64,000 nt of DNA. It comes from Pseudomonas sp. B21-015 (lineage in GTDB: Bacteria; Pseudomonadota; Gammaproteobacteria; Pseudomonadales; Pseudomonadaceae). Of this stretch, positions 35,499 through 44,608 are shown one piece after another. Each line of letters starts with the position of its first letter. The first letter of the stretch is position 1. Both the position numbers and the translations under genes were made by a program. Location: positions 4,278,001-4,342,000 of the forward strand of contig NZ_CP087196.1 in the NCBI RefSeq assembly GCF_024749285.1, given 5' to 3'. Below the pieces are notes generated by a model that was given only the letters and a program-made list of their open reading frames with translations, ran no database searches and was not told the DNA's origin.

Positions 35499-36077
35499 TT
35501 AATGCGTGTGGTGGTTGTCGCTATTACCGGCCGCCATGATGTTGCCGGCGCCGCCGATGTTGCCCGTTACGAGTAACGGCCCGTCGATCTTCACCGGCCC
35601 TTTGATATTCACAGTCGCCTCAAGGTCGATCGTTCCAGACTTCACCGTCACCGCGTTATCCGTAACGACGACTTCTGTGCTCCCTACCTTGATCGTCACC
35701 GTGCCGGTCGGCAGGGTGACGGTGTAGCTCTTGGCCTGCCAGTCGTAGACCAGCGAGCCGCCATCATCGAAACGCCAGACCTCGACGTGGTCGCGATTGT
35801 CGGGCTGGCCGCCCGCATCGCCGTACAGCCCGGGTACAAAGGTGCCCATGCCGGCCTGTCCGCTGGGGTTGAACAGCACGCCCTGCTCTCCTAGGCTCGG
35901 CGCCCGCCAGTGTCGTGCCTTGCCGGCCGCGAGGCTGTGCCAGCGAACCCAGGCACTTGTCCACTCGCCATTCGACACCCGCACCGCCGGCGCCGCCAGA
36001 TCCACCCCCACCACCACGCAAGGCATCAACATGGCCGCAATCATGCGGTCATGCTCAGCCAGTGCGTAGGCAATCAT
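35499..36077 (-). CDS. Baseplate spike protein V (P2 gpV-like)
   Basis: 192 residues. The OB-fold part ([40 protein letters not shown]) is followed by a beta-helix tail ([42 protein letters not shown]). It ends in HHTH, with His residues suited to the iron-binding tip known for P2 gpV. It forms the membrane-piercing spike. Confidence 0.93.
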   Translation of the reverse strand: MIAYALAEHDRMIAAMLMPCVVVGVDLAAPAVRVSNGEWTSAWVRWHSLAAGKARHWRAPSLGEQGVLFNPSGQAGMGTFVPGLYGDAGGQPDNRDHVEVWRFDDGGSLVYDWQAKSYTVTLPTGTVTIKVGSTEVVVTDNAVTVKSGTIDLEATVNIKGPVKIDGPLLVTGNIGGAGNIMAAGNSDNHHTH

Positions 36078-36589
36078 GGCGGGGATTCCGGCGGAAAGAA
36101 CTCTTCTTTTGAAGCGTCAGCGAGGCCCAGCATCAGCGAGCCCGGCGGCTCGTCCGGCCATGGCCATTCGAACTCTCCGACCTCAAAGGCCTGCGTCCAT
36201 TGCACCGACCACATGACAAACTGCTCAAGGTCTTGCGCAGGCGCCTCGGGCTGGGCGTGGATGTTCTCCGGCGGGCCGGTGACAATGTCATCCAGCCCCC
36301 AATACTGATAATTCAGAATCACGGTCAACTGTGACGCCAGAATGGCCGCCTGTAGCGAAGCCTTCGGCCGTGTCGCGTCGATCAGAATGCACGACTGAAA
36401 ACGGCCGATCAGCGCCGTTTTTCCTTCGCCGCGCTGATCGCCAAGGGTCATATCCGTCAGCCCGTACAACAGCGCCGGCACATCGACCATCTGCCCCACT
36501 TCAGGGAATTCCTCGACGTGCAGAACTTTGGGCATCGCCGCCTTGATCGTGGCGGTGATGGCGCTATGTAATGTCGTCAGTTCGCTCAC
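36074..36589 (-). CDS. Putative tail terminator/completion protein
   Basis: 171 residues ([30 protein letters not shown]...). The pattern [34 protein letters not shown] and [11 protein letters not shown] fits small proteins between head-completion and baseplate genes. The assignment to tail-terminator function is mostly positional. It overlaps gpV by ATGA. Confidence 0.55.
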   Translation of the reverse strand: MSELTTLHSAITATIKAAMPKVLHVEEFPEVGQMVDVPALLYGLTDMTLGDQRGEGKTALIGRFQSCILIDATRPKASLQAAILASQLTVILNYQYWGLDDIVTGPPENIHAQPEAPAQDLEQFVMWSVQWTQAFEVGEFEWPWPDEPPGSLMLGLADASKEEFFPPESPP

Positions 36590-36947
36590 TGCTCACCCCC
36601 AACACCAGATCAACCATGCCCGCGCCGTCAGGCTTCAACCGGCTGACCTTGTAGCGGCCACCGCCCAAAAGGGCCGGCAGTTCGACGGTAAGAAAGTCCC
36701 CCGCCTTGACCCCGACCACATCAATCACACGAACCGTCAGCGTTGGCTCAAGCACCGCATCGGCGTTGATGGCCGACCCCAAACGCACCGCCCCACCCTT
36801 GCCACCGCCGATTTCGGCACCGACAAAAGGCGAGGCAAATGCCCCCTTGATCGGGCGGCCGTCGGCCAGCGTCGCCGGGTCGCCCAAGCGCTCTACCAGC
36901 ACTGCGTCCATACGTGCCGCCAGCTCACGAAAGCGCCAGGCGCTCAT
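36564..36947 (-). CDS. Head-tail joining protein (ATP-binding sugar transporter-like family)
   Basis: 127 residues (MSAWRFRELAARMDAVLVERLGDPATLADGRPIKGAF...). It resembles the small beta-barrel head-completion proteins commonly mislabelled sugar-transporter-like in phage heads. It overlaps the neighbours at both ends. Probable role: connector between portal and tail. Confidence 0.65.
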   Translation of the reverse strand: MSAWRFRELAARMDAVLVERLGDPATLADGRPIKGAFASPFVGAEIGGGKGGAVRLGSAINADAVLEPTLTVRVIDVVGVKAGDFLTVELPALLGGGRYKVSRLKPDGAGMVDLVLGVSSERTDDIT

Positions 36948-37261
36948 CACTGGATCAACAACGCAGTGGCGAAGCCGCCAGAGGGATCAGAAGTCAGCTT
37001 GCCGAACGGCACCGAGTCGGCGACGGCCGGGGCCACCAGCACGCCCGCCAGAACATTAACCTTCTGGCCCAGCTTCAGCGCGCCGTCCACCGGCAGGCGC
37101 CATTCTTCGGCGGTGATGCCCACCATCTTGGCGCCCTTGGTGCCAGTCGACGTGGGAATCACCACCATGTCGTTCAGCACCAGCGGCACGCCCGCGAATG
37201 CCCCGGCAGTCGGGGCGATAAAATCAACGGTCATGCCTGTACCGGCGTAGTTCTTAGCCAT
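36947..37261 (-). CDS. DUF2190-type capsid decoration protein
   Basis: 104 residues from MAKNYAGTGMTVDFIAPTAGAFAGVPLVLNDMVVIPT. The fold pattern (VVIPTSTGTKGAKMVGITAEEWRLPVDGALKLGQKVNVLAGVLV) matches DUF2190 proteins that lie next to capsid genes and often act as capsid cement. GAGAAATTGACC precedes the ATG. Confidence 0.75.
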   Translation of the reverse strand: MAKNYAGTGMTVDFIAPTAGAFAGVPLVLNDMVVIPTSTGTKGAKMVGITAEEWRLPVDGALKLGQKVNVLAGVLVAPAVADSVPFGKLTSDPSGGFATALLIQ

Positions 37262-37288
37262 GGTCAATTTCTCCTATACATAAACAAC

Positions 37289-37312
37289 AAACCCCGCACT
37301 TGACGGGGTTTC
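37289..37312 (-). terminator. Terminator after the capsid gene
   Basis: On the minus strand AAACCCCGTC-AAGT-GCGGGGTTT; stem with A/T flanks between the capsid gene and DUF2190. Confidence 0.7.
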
Positions 37313-37327
37313 GAGAGGATCGGCGAG

Positions 37328-39388
37328 TTACTTGCCGAGGGACTTGTTCAAGCCGCGAGAATCGAGCGGCGCCACGCCGGCATCGATCCGCACCTTGCTG
37401 ACTACGCCGTCGACGGAGAAGCCTTGGGTCTGCTCGATGTACGGCTGATCAACGCCATCCAGATACGCGACCTCAATGGTGTCGCTGCCCTGTCTGGCGG
37501 CCATGTACCACTCGATCGAGGAAACATCATCCAGACGCGGCTCGGCGATCACCTCGGCGAAGTTGCGAATCGGGTTGTCGATGCCGGCATTGCTGTCGGC
37601 ACCCGGCACCGAGGCGGAGCGGATCAACTGATTGGTCTTGTCTTCCAGGCACACCGGCACCAGCACATACGCCGGACGAATGTTCAGGGTGCGCGACTTG
37701 ACGCCTTCGGCTGCCGGCGACTTCTGCAACGCCATAGCGGTCTTGGCCGCACTCAGCGCCTCGATCGACATGGCCGAGACGGCGCCTTTGAACAGGTTTT
37801 TCCGGGTGGCGTCGTACAGCGCCTTGCCGTCGCTCAACGCCGGGCCGGTGGTCAGTACGTCATAGACCAAATCGCCGATCGTGCCGCGCGCCGCCAGACC
37901 CATGCCGTAAGGCACGGTGCTGAGCTGATCGAGGTCATCGTTGATGATCGCCTGACGGGTGATGCCGAACAGCTCGCCGTAGGTGGCCAAACGGATCGCC
38001 TCACCGCGATCGCTGGTAGTGATGTACTTGTACTCCGCACCCGGGCGAACTTCACGCAGGCTGCCGAAGGCGCCGAGGCCCACACGCTTGACGGTCTTAA
38101 AGTCGCTGAGACGGCCTTTCTTCGTCCACTTGTCGAAGGTTTCCGGCGCTTCGTCCCAGCCCAACAGCACCGACTTGCCGGCGATGTCCAGCAGGATGTT
38201 GCCGAAGTCGCTGGAATCGTGAGTAAACGCCAGACCCACCATCTGTATCGGGTTATACGACGCCACGAGAATGCCGCGATCGGTAAGCGACGCCCGGGCC
38301 AGCTCGCGCAGGCTCATGTAGTTATAGGCGTTGTCCTTCTGCACCTCGGCCTGACCGATGCGACTGGCGATCGATGCACGCACCGAGTCACCCACCAGAT
38401 TGCCGTTGGAAATGTGGCCGTGAATGATTTGCGAACCGGTCGGAGTGGTGCCGGCACCCATCGCGGCCAGCAGCTTCGCGTTGGCCGTTTCGATCGAGCA
38501 ATTCACGTCATTCAGGCACTCGGGCAGCAGCGCCGCGTGAGGCGCAGCAAACGGCGCGGCAAACGCGGCAGTGATCGCCGTGCGACGCGCGCCCTCATCG
38601 GCCAGCGCCTGAGCGCGGATCTGGTCAACCGTCTGATTCGCCGGTGCCGGTGCTGGAGCGGTCGCTGGAGCCGGGGCAGGTGCTGGAGCCGGCAAAGTGA
38701 CCGAGCCGCGCGGGGTCAGCAGTTGTTTGAAAGCTTGTGGCATGTTGGTGAACTCCTGCATGCGGTGCGAATTGATTTGAGCGAACGCTTTGAGCGGCTC
38801 AAGAATTTTGTCTGCGAAACCGGCTTCCACCGCTTCGCTGCCGAACATCCACGTTTCCGCGTCGAGCAAGGCGTGGACTTCTTCGGCGGTCTTGCCGGTA
38901 GCCTCGACATACGCCTGCACCAGCGAACCCTCGACCTTATCGAGCAGCTCGGCATAACGCCGCATGTCCTCAGCATCACCGCCCTGAATCCCCCAGGGCT
39001 TATGGATCATGATCGCCGCGTTTTCGGGAATGCTTCGCGTGTCGGCGGCCATCAAAATCACACTACCCATTGAAGCGGCGAGACTGCCCACCACCGCGTC
39101 AATGCGGGCCGGGTGATGTTTGAGCATGTTGTAAATCGCGATCCCGTCGAACACCTCGCCGCCGGGTGAATTCACATACATATTGATTTGTGACACGTCA
39201 CCGAGCGCTTTGAGGTCTTTGGCGAACTGCTTGGCGGTGATGCCCCAGGCGCCGATTTCCCCTTCAATGCGCAGCTCACCGATGCTCGCCGACAGCGCGC
39301 GCATCGAGTACCAGCTTTCACCGGCGTCAGTCGTCGTCGCGACCGACCCCCTTGGCCGCATCAGCGGCAGGTTTTCGCGTTTGTTCAT
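37328..39388 (-). CDS. ClpP-like prohead protease fused to major capsid protein
   Basis: 686 residues. Residues about 30-200 are a ClpP/S49-type protease: INMYVNSPGGEVFDGIAIYNML, catalytic Ser in SLAASMGSVILMAA, His in AAIMIHKPWG, and a later Asp. A Pro/Ala linker (PAPAPAPAPATAPAPAP, about residues 233-250) joins it to a capsid protein with MSLRELARASLTDRG, SVLLGWDEAPETFDKW and LFGITRQAIINDDLDQLSTVPYGMGLAARGTIGDLVYDVL (Mu-type major head protein). Autoproteolytic separation is expected, giving scaffold-protease and capsid from one gene. It overlaps the portal gene by about 60 bases. Confidence 0.92.
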   Translation of the reverse strand: MNKRENLPLMRPRGSVATTTDAGESWYSMRALSASIGELRIEGEIGAWGITAKQFAKDLKALGDVSQINMYVNSPGGEVFDGIAIYNMLKHHPARIDAVVGSLAASMGSVILMAADTRSIPENAAIMIHKPWGIQGGDAEDMRRYAELLDKVEGSLVQAYVEATGKTAEEVHALLDAETWMFGSEAVEAGFADKILEPLKAFAQINSHRMQEFTNMPQAFKQLLTPRGSVTLPAPAPAPAPATAPAPAPANQTVDQIRAQALADEGARRTAITAAFAAPFAAPHAALLPECLNDVNCSIETANAKLLAAMGAGTTPTGSQIIHGHISNGNLVGDSVRASIASRIGQAEVQKDNAYNYMSLRELARASLTDRGILVASYNPIQMVGLAFTHDSSDFGNILLDIAGKSVLLGWDEAPETFDKWTKKGRLSDFKTVKRVGLGAFGSLREVRPGAEYKYITTSDRGEAIRLATYGELFGITRQAIINDDLDQLSTVPYGMGLAARGTIGDLVYDVLTTGPALSDGKALYDATRKNLFKGAVSAMSIEALSAAKTAMALQKSPAAEGVKSRTLNIRPAYVLVPVCLEDKTNQLIRSASVPGADSNAGIDNPIRNFAEVIAEPRLDDVSSIEWYMAARQGSDTIEVAYLDGVDQPYIEQTQGFSVDGVVSKVRIDAGVAPLDSRGLNKSLGK

Positions 39389-40856
39389 TGGTCTGATTTT
39401 TCCCGTAGAACTTGTGATAGGCGTCCGAGCTGAAGACCAGCCCTTTATCCCGGTTGGTTTTAATCTCCGCTTCGCGCGAACGCTTCAGCTCCTGCGGATT
39501 GCGCTGACGTGCCCGGGCCACTTCGGCCTCATCGGCAAAGCCACTCTCAACCAACAGTTCCCATGCCGTAGCCTCATGAACCGGGTTGATCCACGGCATC
39601 ACCGGGCCTTGATAGATCGCCCCGTAAACGGTCAGAGGATCGACGTCATACGGCACCTTGATCACGCCGCTCATGATCGCCACGCGCAGCCAGTTGCGAT
39701 AAACGCGACGGCACCAGTAGTCGATAAACTCGTGCTGCAACAGGTCGTAACCCAGCTGAGCCTCAACCAGCTCCTGACGCTGCGCCGAATAGGTGCCGTC
39801 GTAGCTGCGCGCCAGACTCGAATATCCAATCCGCGCACCGGCAGCGACAGCCTTTAGCTGCCCGTTTCGAAAGCCCTCAAGGAAAGGGTTCGGCCGATCG
39901 CTTTTGATCATGCCGACCTCTTCGCCCGGCAACAGGGTGTCGATCACCATGCCCGGTGACATCTGGAACGTGCGGGCTGTGCCATCCTTCGGGGCCACAT
40001 AGTCGTCTGGGGAACCCTTCTTGATGTACATGGCCAACGCGGCACTGATTCGCGCCGCGACCCGCTCGCTTTCCTCGTAATCCTTGATATCCGCGAGGCG
40101 GGTAATTACAGCGTGTAGCAGCGGCTGGCCCCGGTTTTGACCGATGCGTTTACGGTAAGCAATGTGAATCATCTGCTCAGCCGGCACCCGCTTGGTGTCG
40201 AGCGACAGCCCCCGCCCCAGCGAATCGCCAGGATGCTGTTTCAGCAAGTGAAACGCCGTGACCCGACGCCATGAATTGCGCTCAATACCTTGGACGATGC
40301 CCTGTGATTCGTCGTTTTTCTCCCAGGGCAGGAAGTCATTCTCAAGCAGTTCCAGCGAGTACGGCACCGCGTGTAGATGCTGAAAGTTTGGAATTCCCCC
40401 TACCAGCTCCTGAGCCAGCGCCTCACCATCGCGCAGCCATGTGCGGCAGATGATTCGTTCCATCTGCGGCCGGGACAACTCGCCGGCGGCTTCCGGTTTC
40501 AGCGACCACTCCGCCCAGTGCGATTTGATCAGCGCGGCAAATTCAAGATGCACATCACCGGTCAAGGTCAGCGGAATCGGCTCGACGGAAATGCCCGGGC
40601 CACCCACCACACGTTCTTCCAGCCGGTCAAACAGCCCGGTGACAATGTCGTGGTTTTGATCCAGTGCCCGGCACTGGTCGCGCATCGACTTGCCGGCATG
40701 CTGCAACGCACGGTTTGCCCCGCGCGTCTCGCGCTTGGCCTTGTGCGTGCGGCTTGGCTCGGCCGCCTCGAAAGCGCGAATAACGTGCCGGGCTTTCAGG
40801 CGCTCCATGACCATATGCGGGAAGAACGGCGCCAGAGCCTTGTCCAGCACGTTCAC
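39327..40856 (-). CDS. Portal protein, lambda family
   Basis: 509 residues. It matches lambda gpB-type portals: RGANRALQHAGKSMRDQCRALDQNHDIVTGLFDRLEERVVG, RTWLRDGEALAQ, YSSLARSYDGTYSAQRQELVEA and VPYDVDPLTVYGAIYQGPVMPWINPVHEATAW. It forms the dodecameric portal at one capsid vertex. It overlaps gpW by ATGA upstream and the capsid gene downstream. Confidence 0.94.
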   Translation of the reverse strand: MNVLDKALAPFFPHMVMERLKARHVIRAFEAAEPSRTHKAKRETRGANRALQHAGKSMRDQCRALDQNHDIVTGLFDRLEERVVGGPGISVEPIPLTLTGDVHLEFAALIKSHWAEWSLKPEAAGELSRPQMERIICRTWLRDGEALAQELVGGIPNFQHLHAVPYSLELLENDFLPWEKNDESQGIVQGIERNSWRRVTAFHLLKQHPGDSLGRGLSLDTKRVPAEQMIHIAYRKRIGQNRGQPLLHAVITRLADIKDYEESERVAARISAALAMYIKKGSPDDYVAPKDGTARTFQMSPGMVIDTLLPGEEVGMIKSDRPNPFLEGFRNGQLKAVAAGARIGYSSLARSYDGTYSAQRQELVEAQLGYDLLQHEFIDYWCRRVYRNWLRVAIMSGVIKVPYDVDPLTVYGAIYQGPVMPWINPVHEATAWELLVESGFADEAEVARARQRNPQELKRSREAEIKTNRDKGLVFSSDAYHKFYGKNQTNEQTRKPAADAAKGVGRDDD

Positions 40857-41071
40857 GGGAACACCGCCAACGCGTGCCCGGGCCGGCCAGTGTCCGCCGC
40901 GTTCTGAGCGGCCACACGGCGCTCCCAGAACAGCCGACCTTTCTGGATGTCGGCCAGATCCGACATCACCACCTTGCGGCCCTGAAAAAACGTCTCTTTG
41001 CCATCCAGCACGGCAATCTCTGCCGCCAGATAGCGATCCACCATGTCTTGCGCCGTGGGTGCTACAGCCAT
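40853..41071 (-). CDS. Head-tail connector gpW (lambda family)
   Basis: 72 residues from MAVAPTAQDMVDRYLAAEIAVLDGKETFFQGRKVVMSDLADIQKGRLFWERR; this is the lambda gpW pattern of two helices and a small hairpin. It overlaps the terminase stop and the portal start. It plugs the head after packaging. Confidence 0.9.
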   Translation of the reverse strand: MAVAPTAQDMVDRYLAAEIAVLDGKETFFQGRKVVMSDLADIQKGRLFWERRVAAQNAADTGRPGHALAVFP

Positions 41072-43149
41072 GCGCCTTGTCCTTTCGTGATCCACGCGCC
41101 GGCCTCGTCCGACGACGATGCAGGTTGTGGGGGTGATGGTTCAGCCGTTACGGGTAACGGCGCAGGTTCTGCGGCTTCCGGCTCGTCGTCCGGCTCGGGG
41201 TCATCCTCGGCCGGCGGCACATGCCACACACCGCTCGGCAGTTGCCGCGCGAGTAAGTCCAGATCCAGACCGAAGCGCGCCTGACTGATGCGCAACGCGG
41301 CCAAGGCATACACCAGACAGTCGAGCGCTTCGTTTCGGCGACCGCCCGCGTCCCAGCGCTGCACGCGCCGATGCTTGACGATCACCCACTTGCGCCGCTC
41401 GGCCGTCAGTTGCCGCAACTCGTCCTCGCCACACAACTCATCGTTGGCAGGCAAGTGAAGACAACCAGGAACACGAATCCCCGGCGCGTCTGGCTGAATC
41501 GTCAGGCGGTTGTAAATCAGTTCCTTGGCGTTATCCGTACCGACCTCAACGAGGTAAATCCGGCCGCCCTTGACCTTGGTCTTCTTGCGGGGCCACGTCG
41601 CGATCGGCTTGCCGTAGGTCGATGCACCAAACACCGGGATGATCCAGTTCACCCCGTGCTTGATGCTCTCTTCGCGCACTTCGTCCGAGTAGTGCCCGCC
41701 CTGATCCCAACACGCCCGCTCCAGCGTCATCACCGTGCCATCGGCGCGGACGAAACGCTTTTTCAGCTCAATGCCGACCTTCTTGCGCAGCTCGACACTG
41801 GCCGGATCGCCCTGCAGGACGAACTTGTGGATTAACCAGGCTTCCTCACCCGCGCCGAATCCCCAAAACCGACCCTCGTAACGATCGTCTTGAGTGTCGA
41901 TGCCACCGAAGATGGCGACTACCCACGGCGGCACTTGGGCATATACCTCGCGGCGGGCCTGTAGGTGCTGCCATTCCAGTTGCTCGCCCTGATCTTCCTC
42001 CCAAGCCTCGCCCAACGTGGTGTTGATAAAGGTCTTGAGCTTGCCCCGGTCTTTTTTGACCTTGATCCATTCGCTGACGACTTCCGCCCAGGTGACAAAC
42101 TCCGAATACACCGTCCAGATATGGAACGTCACCGAGCGCGGCGCCTGCATGGCCTTGCCCGCACTGGTGAACCACTCCATGCCGTCGCGCGTCCAGATAC
42201 CGGAACGCTCGCAGATGTAGCGACCGCTGGCCGACGCCGCGATCATTTCGTGGTATTCGAACGTGCAACCGTGGCCGGACTCGCACGCATACCACGCCTT
42301 TTCGACCTGCTTGAGGTCGTTCAGCAGCCACTTGATGCCGAACGGCGTATCGGGGTCGCCCCACTTCAGATGCTGTTCCGTCTGGCAGTGCGGACACTTG
42401 ATGTTGAAGCGCAGCAGGTGCGGCGAATCATCCGCCGCCCGCGTGATCTGACAGCCCTCACCCGTCGTTTCCTCGCCTTCAACAGCGGGCACAATGGTGG
42501 TCGGTGTAGATCCTCGAATCGACTTCTTGAACGTCGCGCCTTCCAGACGCTTGTCGCCCAGGATGGTCGGGGCGCCCTCGCCTTCAATGTCCGCGTCGAA
42601 CTTCGACAGTTCGTCGTAGATCACCTCGTCCGGGCTTTTCTCGCGGTAGTTCTTCGCCGCTGTCCCGCCGAGACACCACAGCATCTTGGCGTTATCGAAA
42701 CGCTTTTCATCGAGCGTGTTATCTCGATGCTTCATGCCCAACCATGGGGCCAGCGCCTTCACCACCGGCACGTCACGGATCATCGTTTCGATGTGCCGCT
42801 TCATCATGCCGTCAGCGTCGCCGTCAGTCGGGCACCACGTCAGCACGTTGCGTTTCTTGTGCTGGATCTTGTAGCCCATGTTGGCCACAAGCATTTTCGT
42901 ATAGCCGACCCGGGCCGATTTCAGCACGTTGACTTCACGAATCAGGTCGTTGCCCATCGCGTTCAGAATCGCGACCTGAAACGGGGCGGTGGTCCATTTG
43001 CCTTCTTGGTAGGACGATTCCGACGACAGATAAAAGTGTTTGTCTGCCCATTCCGTCGCGGTCAGCGGCGGCTCTTTGTAAAGCCCCTCAAGACCTTTAC
43101 GGACACTGTCAATCAGCGCCCTCATCCAAGGAATCGACGAACTCATCAA
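41062..43149 (-). CDS. Terminase large subunit (GpA family)
   Basis: 695 residues. ATPase part: WADKHFYLSSESSYQEGKWTTAPFQVAILNAMG, LKSARVGYTKMLVANMGY (Walker A-like), DEVIYDELSKFDADIEGEG (acidic Walker B). The nuclease part includes FGGIDTQDDRYEGRFWGFG and YALAALRISQARFG. GpA-type terminases cut cohesive ends, so this prophage should package by cos. A Pro/Glu-rich tail follows. The N-terminus overlaps the small-subunit gene; starts at 43149 or 43125 are both possible. Confidence 0.94.
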   Translation of the reverse strand: MMSSSIPWMRALIDSVRKGLEGLYKEPPLTATEWADKHFYLSSESSYQEGKWTTAPFQVAILNAMGNDLIREVNVLKSARVGYTKMLVANMGYKIQHKKRNVLTWCPTDGDADGMMKRHIETMIRDVPVVKALAPWLGMKHRDNTLDEKRFDNAKMLWCLGGTAAKNYREKSPDEVIYDELSKFDADIEGEGAPTILGDKRLEGATFKKSIRGSTPTTIVPAVEGEETTGEGCQITRAADDSPHLLRFNIKCPHCQTEQHLKWGDPDTPFGIKWLLNDLKQVEKAWYACESGHGCTFEYHEMIAASASGRYICERSGIWTRDGMEWFTSAGKAMQAPRSVTFHIWTVYSEFVTWAEVVSEWIKVKKDRGKLKTFINTTLGEAWEEDQGEQLEWQHLQARREVYAQVPPWVVAIFGGIDTQDDRYEGRFWGFGAGEEAWLIHKFVLQGDPASVELRKKVGIELKKRFVRADGTVMTLERACWDQGGHYSDEVREESIKHGVNWIIPVFGASTYGKPIATWPRKKTKVKGGRIYLVEVGTDNAKELIYNRLTIQPDAPGIRVPGCLHLPANDELCGEDELRQLTAERRKWVIVKHRRVQRWDAGGRRNEALDCLVYALAALRISQARFGLDLDLLARQLPSGVWHVPPAEDDPEPDDEPEAAEPAPLPVTAEPSPPQPASSSDEAGAWITKGQGAWL

Positions 43150-43663
43150 GTAACTCCGGCAGTTTGTCCGCCAACTTGACGGCGTCGTTTCGCGCTATGG
43201 CGACCTCGCGCTGTACTGCCTCAAGGTGCCGCACTTCGATGTCCGGGCATTTGCGCTTTACCTTGGCATGCACGGTGTCGAGCGTTGAGCCGAGCATTGC
43301 GCTCAACTTGCCCAGGGCGAACACGGCAAAATCGACCGGCACCAGCTTTTTCGCCTTGACCTGATTTCGCATTGCCTGCCCGTCGGCTTGCTCGGTTGTC
43401 AGGCGCAATTTCTGCTGCGCCTGTTTGTACTCAATGAGCGGATCAATCGGATTGCCGTCATCGTCTACAGGTTGTTCTTTCGCGCCCTGATGCTTGAGAC
43501 GATTTGCCAACACCGACTTGGCATCGAAAAACGCCTCGCGACCGATACGCTGCACCGGCTCAACCTTCCATTTATCAAAGGCCTGCACGGTAATTCCGAG
43601 GCTCGCGGCCATGCGCGACTTGTTCAGCCACCCCGGCTGCTGAGCAATGGAATTCGTTTTCAT
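43109..43663 (-). CDS. Terminase small subunit (Nu1/DUF1441-type)
   Basis: 184 residues. The N-terminal winged-helix (PGWLNKSRMAASLGITVQAFDKWKVEPVQRIGREAFFD) should bind cos. A coiled coil follows (DPLIEYKQAQQKLRLTTEQADGQAMRNQVKAKKLVPVDF), then a helical end that contacts the large subunit. It is the first gene of the packaging module, directly downstream of a candidate cos. Confidence 0.85.
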   Translation of the reverse strand: MKTNSIAQQPGWLNKSRMAASLGITVQAFDKWKVEPVQRIGREAFFDAKSVLANRLKHQGAKEQPVDDDGNPIDPLIEYKQAQQKLRLTTEQADGQAMRNQVKAKKLVPVDFAVFALGKLSAMLGSTLDTVHAKVKRKCPDIEVRHLEAVQREVAIARNDAVKLADKLPELLDEFVDSLDEGAD

Positions 43664-43699
43664 GATCTAAACAACAACCTCAATCCAAAAATGGGTCAT

Positions 43700-43775
43700 A
43701 TGTAGCGAAGCAGCGGGGCCCGAATTACCCCCTATGGGGGTGGGGTCCGGGAGTACCTTTTGGATTTGCCCCACC
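43700..43775. other. Candidate cos region
   Basis: Intergenic stretch upstream of the terminase small subunit, with nested GC-rich dyads: CCCCCTATGGGGG inside a larger imperfect symmetry (GGGGCCCG...GGGGTCCGGG). Position and symmetry fit a cos site for a GpA/Nu1-type terminase. The exact nicking points cannot be read. Confidence 0.45.
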
Positions 43776-43843
43776 CCCCCTGTCAAGCGAAAAACCAACG
43801 GAAAGCGGCCTTTTTTCGACATTTTTTCAGCCTCGACGCCCGA

Positions 43844-44581
43844 TCAGCGCGCCGTCGCCCGCGCATCGGCGAATGCCTGGGCGAACTCGGCCGCGTGATG
43901 CGCCTTTACGATGTTCTCGCCGATCTTGAAGAACGGGAAAATGACGCGGTAGCGCGGGGCGGAAGCACTGAAGACAAAGACCGGACGAACTTCATCGCCC
44001 TTGCCCATCACCTTGCGCTCCCACACTGCCCGCGTGCCGTCGACCTCACCGGAGAAGAACCGATGGGCATTGCCCTTGCGCTTGCTTCGTTTGCTGCCCG
44101 TGGCATTGGCCTGATAGCCCGACCGCGTCTCGGCCGCACCCAACCCCGACAGGATCTTGGTCATGGTGCCGCGCGAGACGTTGCCGTACTGATTCATGAA
44201 TGGGGTGGTGGGCACCGCGTACTCACTGGCCTGCATGATGCCGCGAGCGATCAGCGCCTTCTCGAAACGCTTGTGGGGCCGAATGCCGCCGCTGACCGCC
44301 TGCTGTAGATAGGCATCTGCCGGTACACCTGACGCCCATGAGTCCTTGAAATAGACCTCGGCCGCCTTAACCTTGGTTGCCTTGTTCACAAACAGGCTGT
44401 TCATCGTGGTAGGGGTCGGCCGATCAAGCCTGGCCTTCATCACCGGCAACATGCCCTTCTTGACCCGCTGAGCCAGCCGGGTCGCGGCCAGCATCTGCAC
44501 AAACGGCAATTGCCGATGCTCGATGTCGTCCAGTTCCCAAAGAAGGGGAGCTGAATCCAATCCAAAGCCTACTTTGAACAC
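43844..44581 (-). CDS. Hypothetical phage protein upstream of terminase
   Basis: 245 residues (MFKVGFGLDSAPLLWELDDIEHRQLPFVQMLAATRLAQRVKKGMLPVMKARLDRPTP is its start region, in part). Lys/Arg-rich, with SLFVNKATKVKAAEVYFKD and a C-terminal half containing RYRVIFPFFKIGENIVKAHHAAEFAQAF. It resembles minor virion or tail-completion proteins in tone, but I do not recognise the family. Confidence 0.65.
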   Translation of the reverse strand: MFKVGFGLDSAPLLWELDDIEHRQLPFVQMLAATRLAQRVKKGMLPVMKARLDRPTPTTMNSLFVNKATKVKAAEVYFKDSWASGVPADAYLQQAVSGGIRPHKRFEKALIARGIMQASEYAVPTTPFMNQYGNVSRGTMTKILSGLGAAETRSGYQANATGSKRSKRKGNAHRFFSGEVDGTRAVWERKVMGKGDEVRPVFVFSASAPRYRVIFPFFKIGENIVKAHHAAEFAQAFADARATAR

Positions 44582-44608
44582 TGGATCGCCCTCCCCTCAT
44601 TCAAGGCC

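Noticed and set aside
37424..39073. Plus-strand ORF of 549 codons opposite the capsid gene
   Set aside because: Shadow of a well-supported protease-capsid gene.
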